A stretch of 51,672 nucleotides of DNA from Opitutales bacterium (GCA_017935025.1 JAGBIL010000024.1:1-51672); one strand, 5' to 3'. Numbered from the stretch's first letter, positions 18,125-27,750 are shown. The notes: generated by a model not told the origin, from the sequence alone. Numbers and translations are program-made.

Positions 18125-19795
18125 TTAGGCTTCTAAGTCGGAGAGCACGGCGAGCATTTGCGGTAAGAGCTGTTTTTTTCGCGAAAGAATGCCCGGGAGC
18201 GCGAAAATTCCGTCTTCGTTGCGCGTGTAGTGCAAGCTGCGGATAATTTCCTCGTCTCCGACGGCGAGCATTTCGGACTCCTCGCGCACGGCATCCGTCA
18301 CCAGTAAGCCGAAGAAATGAACGCCGCCCGCATCGCAAACGGTGCTCATTTCTCGTTCTAACTCTTCGCGGCGAAGGTGCAAAAGTTGCAGGTTGGATTC
18401 TTCGACCTGCGCCAGCGCGAAACGAAAACGCCCGCTCGTGTAGTTTTTGCGGTCTCCGTTGATGACGTCTGCCGCACTTTTCGCCGTGAGCGGGGAATTG
18501 ATTTTTAAAAGTTCGTACATGAGTTCCCGCGCCGTTACGCCGGAGAGTTTTTCCAGCCATGCGCAGATTTCGCAGTCGAGCGGCGTGGTTGTGGGCGATT
18601 TCAAAACCAGCGTGTCGGAAATGAGCCCGCCGAGCAACACGCCCGCCGTTCCCGCGCTCACGGGAACGCCCGCTTCGCGAAACATTTTTGCGACGAGCGT
18701 GCAGGTGCTTCCCACGATGTCGCCCGTGAAGCGAATCGGGTTCGTCGTGCCGATGGTCCCGATCCGGTGGTGGTCGACGATTTCCACGACGGGCAATTCC
18801 TCCGCTCCGGGAATGCGTTGCTCCGGCTCGTTGTGGTCCACCAGAATCATTTGGTAGGGCGGAGGTTCCGAAAGCGTTTTCTTGGAGATAACGCCGGCGA
18901 GAACTCCGTTGGCATCCACGACGGGGAAAAGTTCCGACGGAGCGCGCAAAATCCGGGTACGAAAATCGCGCAAGCGGTCGTCCGGCGAAAGTTTGAGCGT
19001 TCCCGCAGCGGAAATTTCCGCCAATTCCACGGGCATGGAAAATTTCAAACGCCGCGTGACGGTCGCCGAGTCCAAATTTGTTTTCAGCACGGAAACGCCG
19101 TGCAATTTCGCCGCCGCGACAACGCCGCCGGGAATTTCTTCTTCGCCCGTGACCACTAAAAGCCGCACGCCGTTGTCGATAACTTTCCACAAAATCTCCG
19201 TACGGTTGCCGACGATGACCGCGAGATTTTTCGTTTCCCGCACGGGAATGTGGTCTTCAAAACTTTCCGCACGCATCGCCGCAACGTAAACGTCGAAGTC
19301 TTCGATTTTTTCCGCATCAAACGCCGCCGGCATTTCCGCGTCGAGCACGCTGCGCATGAGGGCGACGGAGCTGCGGATGCGCCGCCCGGCGAAACTCTCG
19401 CAATCGTCCGAGCCGATGTTGAGCAGGCGGGACAACAGCGCGAGCGCACTCAACATTCCGAGGTAGCGCCCGTTTTCGTCGGTAACGGGAAGTTGCTGGA
19501 TTCCGCGTTCCCGCAAAATCGTGACGGCATCAAAAAGCGACGTTCCCGCAAGAATCGCGGGCGCGGGAACGAGCAAATCGCGCATACGCAGATACAGGTC
19601 GTTCTTGCGTTGAGGCGGCGTAACGCCGAAGCGCCGGAAAAGATGCGCGGCGCGCTCGGGAAGCACGCCCGGGCACACGGGAACGTAATCCGCGTCGGGA
19701 TTTTGCGCGCGGCGCAGCTCCGCCAGCGCGTAGGCGCTCGCGATGCTGTCCGCGTCCGGATTGCGGTGTCCGGAAATGTAAAACGTGTTGCGCAT
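18125..19795 (-). CDS. ppaC: Manganese-dependent inorganic pyrophosphatase with CBS and DRTGG domains
   Basis: A family II pyrophosphatase of 556 residues: N-terminal DHH part with GHRNPDADSIASA, then a CBS domain (about 70-120), a DRTGG domain (about 130-235), a second CBS domain (about 240-295), and the catalytic VDHHRIG, GLISDTLVLKSPTTT and DHHA2 part. CBS-pyrophosphatases hydrolyse pyrophosphate under control of adenine nucleotides bound at the CBS pair; the DRTGG insert is typical of the diadenosine-polyphosphate-responsive type. Start at ATG 19795 places the His-Asn-Pro-Asp motif at the usual distance from the N-terminus. It is divergent from nusA. Confidence 0.9.
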   Translation of the reverse strand: MRNTFYISGHRNPDADSIASAYALAELRRAQNPDADYVPVCPGVLPERAAHLFRRFGVTPPQRKNDLYLRMRDLLVPAPAILAGTSLFDAVTILRERGIQQLPVTDENGRYLGMLSALALLSRLLNIGSDDCESFAGRRIRSSVALMRSVLDAEMPAAFDAEKIEDFDVYVAAMRAESFEDHIPVRETKNLAVIVGNRTEILWKVIDNGVRLLVVTGEEEIPGGVVAAAKLHGVSVLKTNLDSATVTRRLKFSMPVELAEISAAGTLKLSPDDRLRDFRTRILRAPSELFPVVDANGVLAGVISKKTLSEPPPYQMILVDHNEPEQRIPGAEELPVVEIVDHHRIGTIGTTNPIRFTGDIVGSTCTLVAKMFREAGVPVSAGTAGVLLGGLISDTLVLKSPTTTPLDCEICAWLEKLSGVTARELMYELLKINSPLTAKSAADVINGDRKNYTSGRFRFALAQVEESNLQLLHLRREELEREMSTVCDAGGVHFFGLLVTDAVREESEMLAVGDEEIIRSLHYTRNEDGIFALPGILSRKKQLLPQMLAVLSDLEA

Positions 19796-19910
19796 AGAAA
19801 TTTTTTTGTACCGCCAATCTACACGGCATCGCGCGGAAACGACAAACTGAAAAAAAATTGGAAATGAGGAATAAGAAAGAATCGTGCGCGGGGAACGGTA
19901 ACCTGCGTGG

Positions 19911-19939
19911 TTGACAACGCGCGCGCGCAAAGACAAAAT
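19911..19939 (+). promoter_or_regulatory. Candidate promoter for nusA-infB
   Basis: TTGACA (19911-19916), 17-base spacer, CAAAAT (19934-19939). Transcription would start near 19946, upstream of the leader terminator at 19972-19998. Confidence 0.5.
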
Positions 19940-19971
19940 ACTCGCTTCACATTTCAAGGCTTTCTATCGAA

Positions 19972-19998
19972 AGCGGGGGACTGTTCCCCGCTTTTTTT
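19972..19998 (+). terminator. Leader terminator/attenuator in front of nusA
   Basis: AGCGGGGGA and TCCCCGCT form a strong GC stem with a short loop, followed by seven T. It lies between the candidate promoter and the nusA ATG at 20045, with no gene before it, so it can only act on the nusA leader or on a very short upstream transcript. Confidence 0.75.
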
Positions 19999-20044
19999 GG
20001 TTTCCGGAAATGCAACAATCACAATCCAACACCTATTCCGAAGC

Positions 20045-21286
20045 ATGAACAACGAAATTATCAGCGTATTCGAGTATTTAGAAAAAGAGAAAGGCGTTTC
20101 GCGGGAACGCCTCATCCCCGTTATTGCCGAAGCGATTAAGAACGCTTCGGAAAAAGGTGTGAATGCCGGTCAGAAGCTCAAGATCGAAATCGATCCGCGC
20201 TCGGGCGACATCAAGGCGCACCTCGTCCTCACGGTTGTCGATTCCGTCGCCGATCCGAAGACGGAAATCCACGTCAAACAGGCGGCGCTTTACGCGAAAA
20301 ATCCGCAGCTCGGCGACGTTATCGAAAAGGAAATCCAGCTCGCCAACCTCGGGCGTATCGTCGCGCAAACCGTCCAGCAGACCATCGTGCAGTGGATCCG
20401 TCAGGACGAAAAAGACCGCCTTTACAACACATTCAAAGATCAGGTCGGCTTGCTCGTTTCCGGAACGATTCGCCGCCGCGAACGCGGAGATCTTATCGTC
20501 GAACTCGGCAAGGCGGAAGCGACGCTCCCGCGCAAGGAAACCTGTTACAACGAAGATTTTCAGGTAGGCGACCATATCACCTGTCTTTTGAAAACGATTG
20601 AATCCACGCCGCGCGGTCCGGAAATTATTCTTTCCCGCACGGATCCGCTTCTCGTCCGCCGTATGCTCGAACGCGAAGTAACGGAAATTGCGGACGGTTC
20701 CGTCACGATTGTCGGCATTGCCCGCGACGCCGGAAACCGCACGAAAATTGCCGTGGATGCCGCCGACCCGAAAATCGATCCCGTCGGCGCGTGTGTCGGC
20801 GCGAAGGGTGCGCGTGTTCGCAATCTCGTCAAAGAACTCAACAACGAGAAAATCGACATTATCCGCTACATGGACGACCCCGCGGAAATGCTTCGCGAAG
20901 CGATTAAGCCGGCGGTTCCGCGCAACGTTCAGGTCAACGAAGAAGCACACCGAATCTACTTTGAAGTTTCCTCGGGCGATATGTCCGTTGCGCTCGGCCG
21001 CCACGGTCAAAACGCGAAACTGACGTCCAAGCTCCTCGGCTGGCGCCTCGATATCGGCAAGGTCGAAGAAGCTCCGAAGGGCGTCGATCACCGCATCGGA
21101 CAGGCTGTTTCCGTGTTTGCAAACATTCCGGGAATTCCGGAAGACGTCGCGAAAGCCCTCGTCGATTTGGGCTTCACCGATCTGCAGGTTTTCGACGATC
21201 CGCACATTGTTGACGACCTCGTTGAAGCCGGTTTTGAACAGGAAGATGCGGAAATTATCGTCGATGCCGTTAAATCCGCGAAATAA
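20045..21286 (+). CDS. nusA: Transcription termination/antitermination factor NusA
   Basis: The 413-residue protein has the NusA N-terminal RNA-polymerase-binding domain (MNNEIISVFEYLEKEKGVSRERLIPVIAEAIKNAS), an S1 domain (about 130-200), two KH domains (with VGACVGAKGARVRNLVKELNNEKIDIIRY) and a short C-terminal helical repeat region (about 355-413, VAKALVDLGFTDLQVFDD). It lacks the second acidic repeat of the enterobacterial protein. It modulates pausing, termination and antitermination. infB follows after 22 bases in the classic nusA-infB order; rimP, usual upstream, is absent. Octamer copies are rare here (one). Confidence 0.95.
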   Translation: MNNEIISVFEYLEKEKGVSRERLIPVIAEAIKNASEKGVNAGQKLKIEIDPRSGDIKAHLVLTVVDSVADPKTEIHVKQAALYAKNPQLGDVIEKEIQLANLGRIVAQTVQQTIVQWIRQDEKDRLYNTFKDQVGLLVSGTIRRRERGDLIVELGKAEATLPRKETCYNEDFQVGDHITCLLKTIESTPRGPEIILSRTDPLLVRRMLEREVTEIADGSVTIVGIARDAGNRTKIAVDAADPKIDPVGACVGAKGARVRNLVKELNNEKIDIIRYMDDPAEMLREAIKPAVPRNVQVNEEAHRIYFEVSSGDMSVALGRHGQNAKLTSKLLGWRLDIGKVEEAPKGVDHRIGQAVSVFANIPGIPEDVAKALVDLGFTDLQVFDDPHIVDDLVEAGFEQEDAEIIVDAVKSAK

Positions 21287-21308
21287 TTCAATTTTTTACA
21301 TTCACTAA

Positions 21309-23915
21309 ATGAGTATCCGCGTTAGCGCATTGAGCAAGGAACTCGGCACGACCAACAAAGTGCTGATCGGCTTTCTCGCCGAAGAATATCCGACTTGGGG
21401 AATTTCGGATTACAAAACCCACCACTCGAAAACGATTACCGACCTTTACAAGGAAGAAATCGTCGAGAAATTTGAGCGCTACTTGGAAGCGCATCCCGAA
21501 TTGGAAGGGAAGCGCAAAGCCAAGAAAGAAGCGGACGCTCCCGCGCCCGAACCGGAAGCGAAAAGCGAAGCGCCTGCGGCTCCTGTTCCGGAAAACAAGC
21601 CGGCACCCGTGCCGCCGCCTGTTCCCGCCGCGCCGAAAGCTCCGGTTCCGCCTCCTCCCGTTCCGTCGGTGAAAGCGGCCCCGTTGCCGCCGCCGGTGGT
21701 TCCGCGCCCGATTGCGGCTCCCGTACCTCCGCCCGTTCCCGTGGCGAAGCCCGCTCCGCTCCCGCCGATGCCGAAACCTGCACCTGTGCCGCCGCCTGCG
21801 GCAGTCGCTCCGAAAGCGCCTGTTCCGCCGATTCCTGCGGTCGGTGCTCCGCGTCCGGCTCCTGCGGTTCCTCCGCCTGCTCCGAAGCCTGCGCCTGCGG
21901 TGAGCGCTCCGAAGCCTGCGCCTGTACCTCCGCCCCCGGTGGCGGTTGCGCCGAAGGCTCCTGCTGTTCCGCCTCCCGTTCCCGCGATGCCGAAAGCTCC
22001 GTCCGTGCCGCCGATGCCTGCGGCGAAAACGGCACCGTCGGCTCCGATTCCTCCGGCGGTTCCGGGCGTTCCCGCGGCTCCCGCTCCGGCTACGGATGCT
22101 CCCCGAAAAAAACTTTCCCTGCGCGCTCCCGTGGTCGTTCGAGACCTCGCAACCGCGCTCGATATTCGTCCGTTCCGCATTATTTCGGAACTCATGAGCA
22201 TGGGGATTTTTGCCTCGCTCAATCAGGACATTAAAGACGAAGTCGCCGTTAAAATTGCCGACAACCACGGGATCGACCTCGAAGTCAAGCACCGTGAAAA
22301 AGGCGCGGCGCAACAGGCGCCGAAGCCGGCCCCCGTCGTACAAAAACCGGTGGACGACGAAAAGGACAAAGCTCCGCGTTGTCCGGTGGTTTGCGTGCTC
22401 GGTCACGTCGACCACGGGAAAACGACGCTTCTTGACTACTATCGAAAGTCCAACGTTACCGCAGGCGAAGCCGGCGGGATTACGCAGCACGTCGGCGCGT
22501 ATACGGTTGTTCATAACAATCAGCGCATCACGTTTTTGGATACGCCCGGACACGCGGCGTTTTCGAAAATGCGCGAGCGCGGCGCAGCACTCACGGACAT
22601 TGCGGTGCTCGTCGTGGCTGCGGACGACGGTTTCATGCCGCAAACGGACGAAGCTCTCAAGTTTGCCCAGAAAAACAACGTTCAGCTCGTCGTTGCCATC
22701 AACAAATGCGACGCGAAGGGCGCGAACATTGATCGCGTAAAACAGCAGATGCAGCAGCGCGGAATCACCTCGGAAGACTGGGGCGGAACCGTGCAGTGCG
22801 AAGCCGTTTCCGCGCTTAAAGGCACGAACATGGATTCTCTGCTTGATGCAATTCTGCTTCAGGCGGAAATCATGGAACTCAAAGCGAATCCGAAGTGCCC
22901 GGCGGAAGGCGTCGTCGTCGAAGCTCAAATGGAGCAGGGGCGCGGTCCTACGGCGACCGTTATCGTTCAGCGCGGGACGCTGAAAACGGGTGATGCGTTC
23001 GTCTGCGCACAACATTTCTGCCGCGTTCGCGCGATTCTCGACGAATACGGCAAGCCGATGAAGTCCATCGCGCCGGGCAATCCGGGGCGCGTGCTCGGTT
23101 GGTCCGGTGTTCCTTCTGCCGGTTCCGTTTTCTCGGTGGTCAAAAACGCCCGTGAGGCGGAAAAAATTGCGGAAGAAAATAAGTACAAGCTCCGCAAGGC
23201 GGAAGAAGCCGAGGAAGAGGAAGCCAAAGCTGCTGTTGCCGCATCGAAGAAGGGAATGTCCGATATGGATTTGCTCAATTCGCTTCTCAAGGAATCGAGC
23301 GAAAAGGTGTTCAAGTGCGTTCTCAAAGCGGACGTGGACGGCACGCTCGAAGCGCTCGAAAGCACGTTACTCGGCATCAAGTCCAAGCTCGTGAAAATCG
23401 AGGTCGTCGGTGGTTCCGTCGGTCCGATTACGCCGGGCGACGTCAACACTGCTTCGGCGGCGGGCGCAACGATTGTTGCGTTCGACGTGAAGCAGGAAAA
23501 TTCCGTTCCCGCGCTTTTGAAACGCGTCGGCGTGAAGGTGATTTCGCACGATATTATTTATATGCTTCTCGACATGGTGAAGGAAGCGATGTCCGAACTG
23601 CTCGATCCCGAATACAAGGAAAACGAAGTCGGCGAAGCGGAAGTGCGCGCCATCTTCTCACTCGGAAAAAACAACAACGTCGCGGGTTCGATGGTGCTCG
23701 ACGGCAGTATTCGCCGCGACTTCAATGCTCGCGTCATTCGCAAGGGCGAAGTGCTTCACACGGGCAAAATCGATACGCTCAAGCGCTTCAAGGACGACGT
23801 TACGGAAGTCAAATCCGGCTACGAATGCGGTATTCGCGTTACCGGCTTCGACGATTACAAGGAGGGCGATCGCATCGAATGCTTCGAAATTCTCGAAGTG
23901 CGTCCGGCGCTCTAA
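21309..23915 (+). CDS. infB: Translation initiation factor IF-2
   Basis: The 868-residue GTPase carries initiator tRNA to the ribosome. After an N-terminal helical domain (1-60) comes a linker of about 190 residues made almost only of Pro, Ala, Val and Lys (repeated PAPVPPP, KAPVPP units). Then follow an IF2-N module ([27 protein letters not shown]), and the G domain with [11 protein letters not shown] (G1), GGITQHVGA (G2), DTPGH (G3), NKCD (G4) and SAL (G5). Domains II-IV follow. The Pro/Ala linker is longer and more repetitive than in most relatives. Octamer copies occur in the linker and near the end but none in the G-domain region. Confidence 0.96.
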   Translation: MSIRVSALSKELGTTNKVLIGFLAEEYPTWGISDYKTHHSKTITDLYKEEIVEKFERYLEAHPELEGKRKAKKEADAPAPEPEAKSEAPAAPVPENKPAPVPPPVPAAPKAPVPPPPVPSVKAAPLPPPVVPRPIAAPVPPPVPVAKPAPLPPMPKPAPVPPPAAVAPKAPVPPIPAVGAPRPAPAVPPPAPKPAPAVSAPKPAPVPPPPVAVAPKAPAVPPPVPAMPKAPSVPPMPAAKTAPSAPIPPAVPGVPAAPAPATDAPRKKLSLRAPVVVRDLATALDIRPFRIISELMSMGIFASLNQDIKDEVAVKIADNHGIDLEVKHREKGAAQQAPKPAPVVQKPVDDEKDKAPRCPVVCVLGHVDHGKTTLLDYYRKSNVTAGEAGGITQHVGAYTVVHNNQRITFLDTPGHAAFSKMRERGAALTDIAVLVVAADDGFMPQTDEALKFAQKNNVQLVVAINKCDAKGANIDRVKQQMQQRGITSEDWGGTVQCEAVSALKGTNMDSLLDAILLQAEIMELKANPKCPAEGVVVEAQMEQGRGPTATVIVQRGTLKTGDAFVCAQHFCRVRAILDEYGKPMKSIAPGNPGRVLGWSGVPSAGSVFSVVKNAREAEKIAEENKYKLRKAEEAEEEEAKAAVAASKKGMSDMDLLNSLLKESSEKVFKCVLKADVDGTLEALESTLLGIKSKLVKIEVVGGSVGPITPGDVNTASAAGATIVAFDVKQENSVPALLKRVGVKVISHDIIYMLLDMVKEAMSELLDPEYKENEVGEAEVRAIFSLGKNNNVAGSMVLDGSIRRDFNARVIRKGEVLHTGKIDTLKRFKDDVTEVKSGYECGIRVTGFDDYKEGDRIECFEILEVRPAL

Positions 23916-23930
23916 TCCCCCGAAGGAAAT

Positions 23931-23958
23931 GCGTTCCCGTGCGGGAACGCATTTTTTT
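23931..23958 (+). terminator. Terminator built from two facing octamers (after infB)
   Basis: GCGTTCCCG (23931-23939) and CGGGAACGC (23942-23950), with only two bases between, followed by ATTTTTTT. It ends the nusA-infB transcript. Confidence 0.88.
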
Positions 23959-24029
23959 GTTGCGCGGAGCAAGAGAAATCTGCATTCTGCCACTTCAAAT
24001 TTTTTAACATTTTAAGAAAGTAAAACATC

Positions 24030-24200
24030 ATGCCGCGAGAAACCGTTATTATCGAATGCACCGAAGCGCGTAAAGAAGGCAAAAATCCTTCCCGTTACAT
24101 GACGACGCGCAACAAAAAGACGATGCAAGCTAAGGTCGAAAAGATGAAATACAATCCGAGCCTTCGCCGTCGCACGCTCCACAAGGAAATCAAGGGTTAA
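24030..24200 (+). CDS. rpmG: Ribosomal protein bL33, zinc-free form
   Basis: A 56-residue basic protein beginning MPRETVIIECTEA and containing YMTTRNKKTM and NPSLRRRTLHKEIKG, which match bL33. Only one cysteine (Cys10) is present instead of the two CxxC pairs of the zinc-ribbon form, so it is the C-minus type. A weak AAGAAAG ribosome-binding site precedes the ATG. It is a single-gene unit bounded by terminators on both sides. Ordinary gene finders can miss it because of size. Confidence 0.93.
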   Translation: MPRETVIIECTEARKEGKNPSRYMTTRNKKTMQAKVEKMKYNPSLRRRTLHKEIKG

Positions 24201-24220
24201 TTCTGCCTTCCCTTGTCTGA

Positions 24221-24253
24221 AAAAACTCCCGCTGTATGCGGGAGTTTTTTTTC
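24221..24253 (+). terminator. Rho-independent terminator after rpmG
   Basis: AACTCCCGC (24224-24232) and GCGGGAGTT (24238-24246) with a TGTAT loop, followed by a run of T. The stem contains CTCCCGC rather than the octamer. Confidence 0.85.
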
Positions 24254-24287
24254 GGATTTTATTCGAGCTTTGCCGGATCCTCGTTCC

Positions 24288-24317
24288 TTGACAAGGGGAG
24301 GGCGCGTTTGATTTAAT
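24288..24317 (+). promoter_or_regulatory. Promoter of the ketosynthase-ACP pair
   Basis: TTGACA (24288-24293), 18-base spacer, TTTAAT (24312-24317), 25 bases before the ATG at 24343. It is the best sigma-70-type match in the window. Confidence 0.6.
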
Positions 24318-24342
24318 TCGGGGCTTTATTTACAGAGTCATT

Positions 24343-25581
24343 ATGAACAAGCTTCCTCGCATCGTTATCACAGGTGTCGGACTGACGGCTCCTAACGGGA
24401 ACTCGCTTGCCGAATTTCGCGCAAACCTGCTCGCAGGCAAAGCGAATATTCGCGAGATAGACGTGCGCTATATGGGTAAACACCCGGCGGGGATTTGTGA
24501 TTTTGACGCGAAAAAATATCAGTCTCGCCGCGAGTTGCGCACGAGTACGCGTGCGGGAAGTATCGCGATTTACTGCGCGCACGAAGCCGTTGCCGATTCC
24601 GGAATCAATTGGGACGCGACGGATAAAGCGCGCGTCGGCGTTTACGTCGGTATCACCGAACACGGGAACGTCGAAACGGAAAACGAAATTTACAACATTT
24701 CCCAGTTCGGCTACGACACGAAGTTCTGGACGCATCACCACAATCCGCGCACGGTTGCGAACAATCCGGCGGGTGAAGTTACAATCAATATGCAGATCAC
24801 GGGGCCGCACTACACCATCGGGGCCGCATGCGCTGCCGGGAACGCGGGCGTGATTCAGGCGGCTCAGATGCTTCAGCTCGGCGAAGTCGATTTCGCCATT
24901 GCGGGCGGTGTTTCCGAATCTCCGGGAACTTTCGGGATTTTTGCGGGATTTAAAAACCAAACGGCTCTCGCTTCCCACGACGACCCGAACAAGGCTTCGC
25001 GTCCTTTTGACAAAGCCCGAAACGGAATTGTGATTTCCGAAGGCGGTTGTCTTTATACACTCGAACGCTTGGACGACGCTTTGGCGCGCGGCGCAAACAT
25101 CATCGCCGAAATCGCCGGTTGGTACATCAACTCCGACGCGGGCGATACCGTGCTTCCCGATCCCGTTCGCCAAGCTGAGTGTATGCGCGGGGCTCTCGCC
25201 CGAGCCGGCATGAAGCCGCAGGATATCGACATCGTCAGCACCCACGCCACGGGAACGGGCAAGGGGGACGTGCAGGAAATTATCGCGATGCGCGATGTTT
25301 TTGCGGATTGCCCGAATACGAAAGTAAACAACACGAAAGGTTTCATCGGACACTGTATGGGCGCGGCGGGAACGCTTGAGCTTGCCGGAAATCTTGGTTC
25401 GCTCACGGACTCGACGGTCCACCCCTGCATCAACATCGACGAACTCGACCCCGATTGCGCAATGCAGGGTCTCGTCATCGGCGCTCCGGAAAAAGTTGCG
25501 AAAGTCGATACGATTTTGAACAACTCCTTCGGTATGCTCGGCATCAACTCGACGCTCATCGTAAAGCGCTTCGTCGCATAG
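24343..25581 (+). CDS. Beta-ketoacyl-ACP synthase (FabF-like, divergent)
   Basis: A 412-residue thiolase-fold condensing enzyme with the KAS catalytic triad: Cys163 in YTIGAACAAGNAG, His301 in STHATGTGKGD and His337 in NNTKGFIGHCMGAAG. The nucleophile context (GAACAAG) differs from the usual ACxTSxxA of housekeeping FabF, so it may serve a special fatty-acyl or polyketide product instead of, or in addition to, general chain elongation. A dedicated acyl carrier protein gene follows 34 bases downstream. I would not give it the symbol fabF without comparison to other copies in the genome. Confidence 0.85.
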   Translation: MNKLPRIVITGVGLTAPNGNSLAEFRANLLAGKANIREIDVRYMGKHPAGICDFDAKKYQSRRELRTSTRAGSIAIYCAHEAVADSGINWDATDKARVGVYVGITEHGNVETENEIYNISQFGYDTKFWTHHHNPRTVANNPAGEVTINMQITGPHYTIGAACAAGNAGVIQAAQMLQLGEVDFAIAGGVSESPGTFGIFAGFKNQTALASHDDPNKASRPFDKARNGIVISEGGCLYTLERLDDALARGANIIAEIAGWYINSDAGDTVLPDPVRQAECMRGALARAGMKPQDIDIVSTHATGTGKGDVQEIIAMRDVFADCPNTKVNNTKGFIGHCMGAAGTLELAGNLGSLTDSTVHPCINIDELDPDCAMQGLVIGAPEKVAKVDTILNNSFGMLGINSTLIVKRFVA

Positions 25582-25615
25582 AATTTTTTTACAATATCCT
25601 CAACAAACACGAAAC

Positions 25616-25873
25616 ATGACCGCAGAAGAAATCAAACAGATTGTTCTCGAAATCGTCGCCGACATTGCTCCGGACGAAGATCTCAGCAACGTGAAACCCG
25701 ACGTGAAATTGCGTGAACAGCTCAGCCTCGATTCGATGGACTTTCTCGATATCGTTATGGAGCTCCGTAAAAAACACGGCATCGAAGTTCCGGAAGCCGA
25801 CTACCCGCGCCTCGCCTCGCTCGACAGCTGCGCGGAATACCTCGGACCGAAATTTGCCGAAAAAGGCAAATAA
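25616..25873 (+). CDS. Acyl carrier protein
   Basis: An 85-residue acidic helical protein with the phosphopantetheine site at Ser40 in LSLDSMDFLDIVMELRKKHG (DSM, where housekeeping AcpP has DSLD). It carries acyl intermediates for a partner synthase. Pairing with the divergent ketosynthase at 24343-25581 suggests a dedicated function. A terminator follows its stop. Confidence 0.9.
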   Translation: MTAEEIKQIVLEIVADIAPDEDLSNVKPDVKLREQLSLDSMDFLDIVMELRKKHGIEVPEADYPRLASLDSCAEYLGPKFAEKGK

Positions 25874-25897
25874 GTCTCCGCGAGATTTCAAAAAAAA

Positions 25898-25929
25898 GCG
25901 TTCCCGTAATGCGCGGGAGCGCTTTTTTT
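25898..25929 (+). terminator. Rho-independent terminator (one intact octamer)
   Basis: AGCGTTCCCG and CGGGAGCGCT pair with one mismatch, followed by a run of T at 25922-25929. One arm is the octamer, the other is a one-base variant (GGGAGCG). Confidence 0.85.
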
Positions 25930-26081
25930 TGTCGGGCAAGGAAGCCTACTTGTGAATCTGCGGGGTTTAATTTTGCCGGCTCTTTGCGGCGGTGCATCGC
26001 GGAAGGATTTTTGTTCAAAAACATTGCGGCGGGAACGTTTTCATTTTGAAAAAAGCTGCGTGCGGGAGTTGAATTACGGCA

Positions 26082-27056
26082 ATGGAAGAAATTCTCGTTA
26101 TTAAACCCTCTTCACTCGGTGATATTATCCACGCGCTTGTTGTCGTGGAATCCTTGCGGAATCAGCGCGGGAACGACGTGCGCGTGACGTGGCTCGTGCG
26201 CGATATTTTTGCGCCCGTGCTGGAAGTTTGCCCGACGGTGGACCGCATTATTCGCTACAGCCGGGGCGGAGGAATTCGGGAAATTCTTCGTGTCGGCAAG
26301 CAGTTGCGTCGGGAAAAATTTGATCTCGTGCTCGATATGCAGGGCTTGGCGCGCTCGGCGTATTGGGCGCTTTGCGCGCGCGCGCCGAGAAAAATCGGGC
26401 GCGGCGACGGTCGTGAGCTTTCCCGCTTCGCCTTTCGCGAACTCGCTCCCGCGCCGGCAAAAGGCTTTAAAAAAGCCCATGCGGTGGACATTCTTCTGCA
26501 ATTTTTGAAACCGCTCGGTTTGAAACCGGAAGTTTGCGGGAACGTCGAATTTTCCCGCGCGGTCCTCGCTCCGAAGATCCGCGAAATTCTCAAGCCTGAC
26601 GGCGGCGAGCTTCCTGCGCCGATTTTGCTGTTTCCTGATTCCCGCCGCGCGGAAAAAGAGTGGAAAGGTTTTCGCGAGCTGACGGCTCTGCTTTTGGCAA
26701 AATCCCAGGGTACGCCGATTATTTGGGTGGGCGGCGGCGATCTCGCGCCCGACGCTTCGTGGGATGCCATATACACCGACTTTTTCTCGCTCATGGGAAA
26801 AACTTCGCTCATCGACGTGCTCGCGCTGATTTCGCGTGCGAAATTCTGCGTTACAAACGACAGCTGACCGATGCACATCGCGGCGGCAATGGGCGTTCCC
26901 GTGCTCGGCGTGTTCGGTCCGACTTCGCCCGAGCTCTACGGACCGTTCCCGCCGACTTCCCCGAAAAACCACGTCATTTGCGCGCCCGGGGGCGACCTTT
27001 CCAAGCTCCCCGCCGAGGATGTCTTTGAAAAAATCACTCGCGTTTTCCCGCTTTAA
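26082..27056 (+). pseudogene. GT9 heptosyltransferase with in-frame TGA in a conserved motif
   Basis: The frame starting MEEILVIKPSSLGDIIHALVVVESLRN is a glycosyltransferase family 9 protein (WaaF/WaaC type), which adds heptose to the lipopolysaccharide inner core. It breaks at TGA 26865-26867 and continues in the same frame to a stop at 27056. The break falls in the highly conserved motif V/T-N-D-S-G-P-M-H: the sequence reads CVTNDS, TGA, PMHIAAAMGVPVLGVFGPT. A single base change GGA to TGA explains it. TGA is an ordinary stop elsewhere here (ubiE, ispE, tmk). The remaining sequence is intact, so the change is recent, a sequencing error or, less likely, readthrough (the next base is C, a leaky context). 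It heads the tmk-holB run. Confidence 0.88.
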
Positions 27057-27102
27057 AAATTTGTGTTCATTCGTGTTTATTCGTAGTTTCATTATTTGAA
27101 AA

Positions 27103-27750
27103 ATGTCTGCGCGCGGAAAATTTATCAGCTTTGAGGGAGTGGAAGGTGTCGGGAAATCGACGCAAATCGCCCGCTTCAAGGCATTTCTCGAAGCTCGCGG
27201 GAACGCTGTCGCGTTCGTGCGCGAGCCCGGCGGAACCGAGCTCGGCGAAGATGTCCGCAAGATTTTGAAGTTCGCGGATTACGGCGATCGCATGAGCGCG
27301 GAGGCGGAAGCGCTTTTGTTTTCCGCTGCGCGCGCGCAGCTTGTGCGCGAAAAACTGCTTCCCGCGCTTGACGGCGGGGCGTGCGTGCTCGCCGATCGCT
27401 TTACGGATTCTTCCGTGGCGTATCAGGGAGCGGGGCGTGGTTTGGGCGAGAAAAAAATCGCCGCAATGAACGAATTTGCGACGGGCGGGCTTGTTCCGGA
27501 TTTTACGGTTTTGCTCGATCTTGATCCGGAAATCGGGTTCGCGCGGACGCGTTCCCGTGCCGGAGAATCCGCCGACGGAAAGGCGGACCGCATGGAGACG
27601 TTCCCGCGGGATTTTTACGAGCGCGTGCGTGCCGCGTACTTGCGGCTCGCCGAGGAGGAACCGCAGCGCTTTTTTGTCGTGGATGCCGTGCTTTCTCCCG
27701 ACGAAGTTTTTGAAAAAATTTGTGCAGAATATGTCCGTCGATTTGCCTGA
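27103..27750 (+). CDS. tmk: Thymidylate kinase
   Basis: A 215-residue P-loop kinase that converts dTMP to dTDP. The P-loop is FEGVEGVGKST, followed by REPGGTELGEDVRKIL, the DRFTDSSVAYQGAGRG block and a lid region. It overlaps the following holB start by 20 bases, a common conserved pair (tmk-holB), so translational coupling is likely. Confidence 0.95.
   Translation: MSARGKFISFEGVEGVGKSTQIARFKAFLEARGNAVAFVREPGGTELGEDVRKILKFADYGDRMSAEAEALLFSAARAQLVREKLLPALDGGACVLADRFTDSSVAYQGAGRGLGEKKIAAMNEFATGGLVPDFTVLLDLDPEIGFARTRSRAGESADGKADRMETFPRDFYERVRAAYLRLAEEEPQRFFVVDAVLSPDEVFEKICAEYVRRFA

Noticed and set aside
21288..23015. Long antisense frame of 575 codons across infB
   Set aside because: It is Arg/His/Gly-rich low-complexity text caused by the Pro/Ala codon bias of infB on the other strand.
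26082..27056. Recoded TGA as glycine (alternative genetic code)
   Set aside because: TGA ends ubiE, ispE, tmk, metK and others at the expected places, so it is an ordinary stop in this genome.
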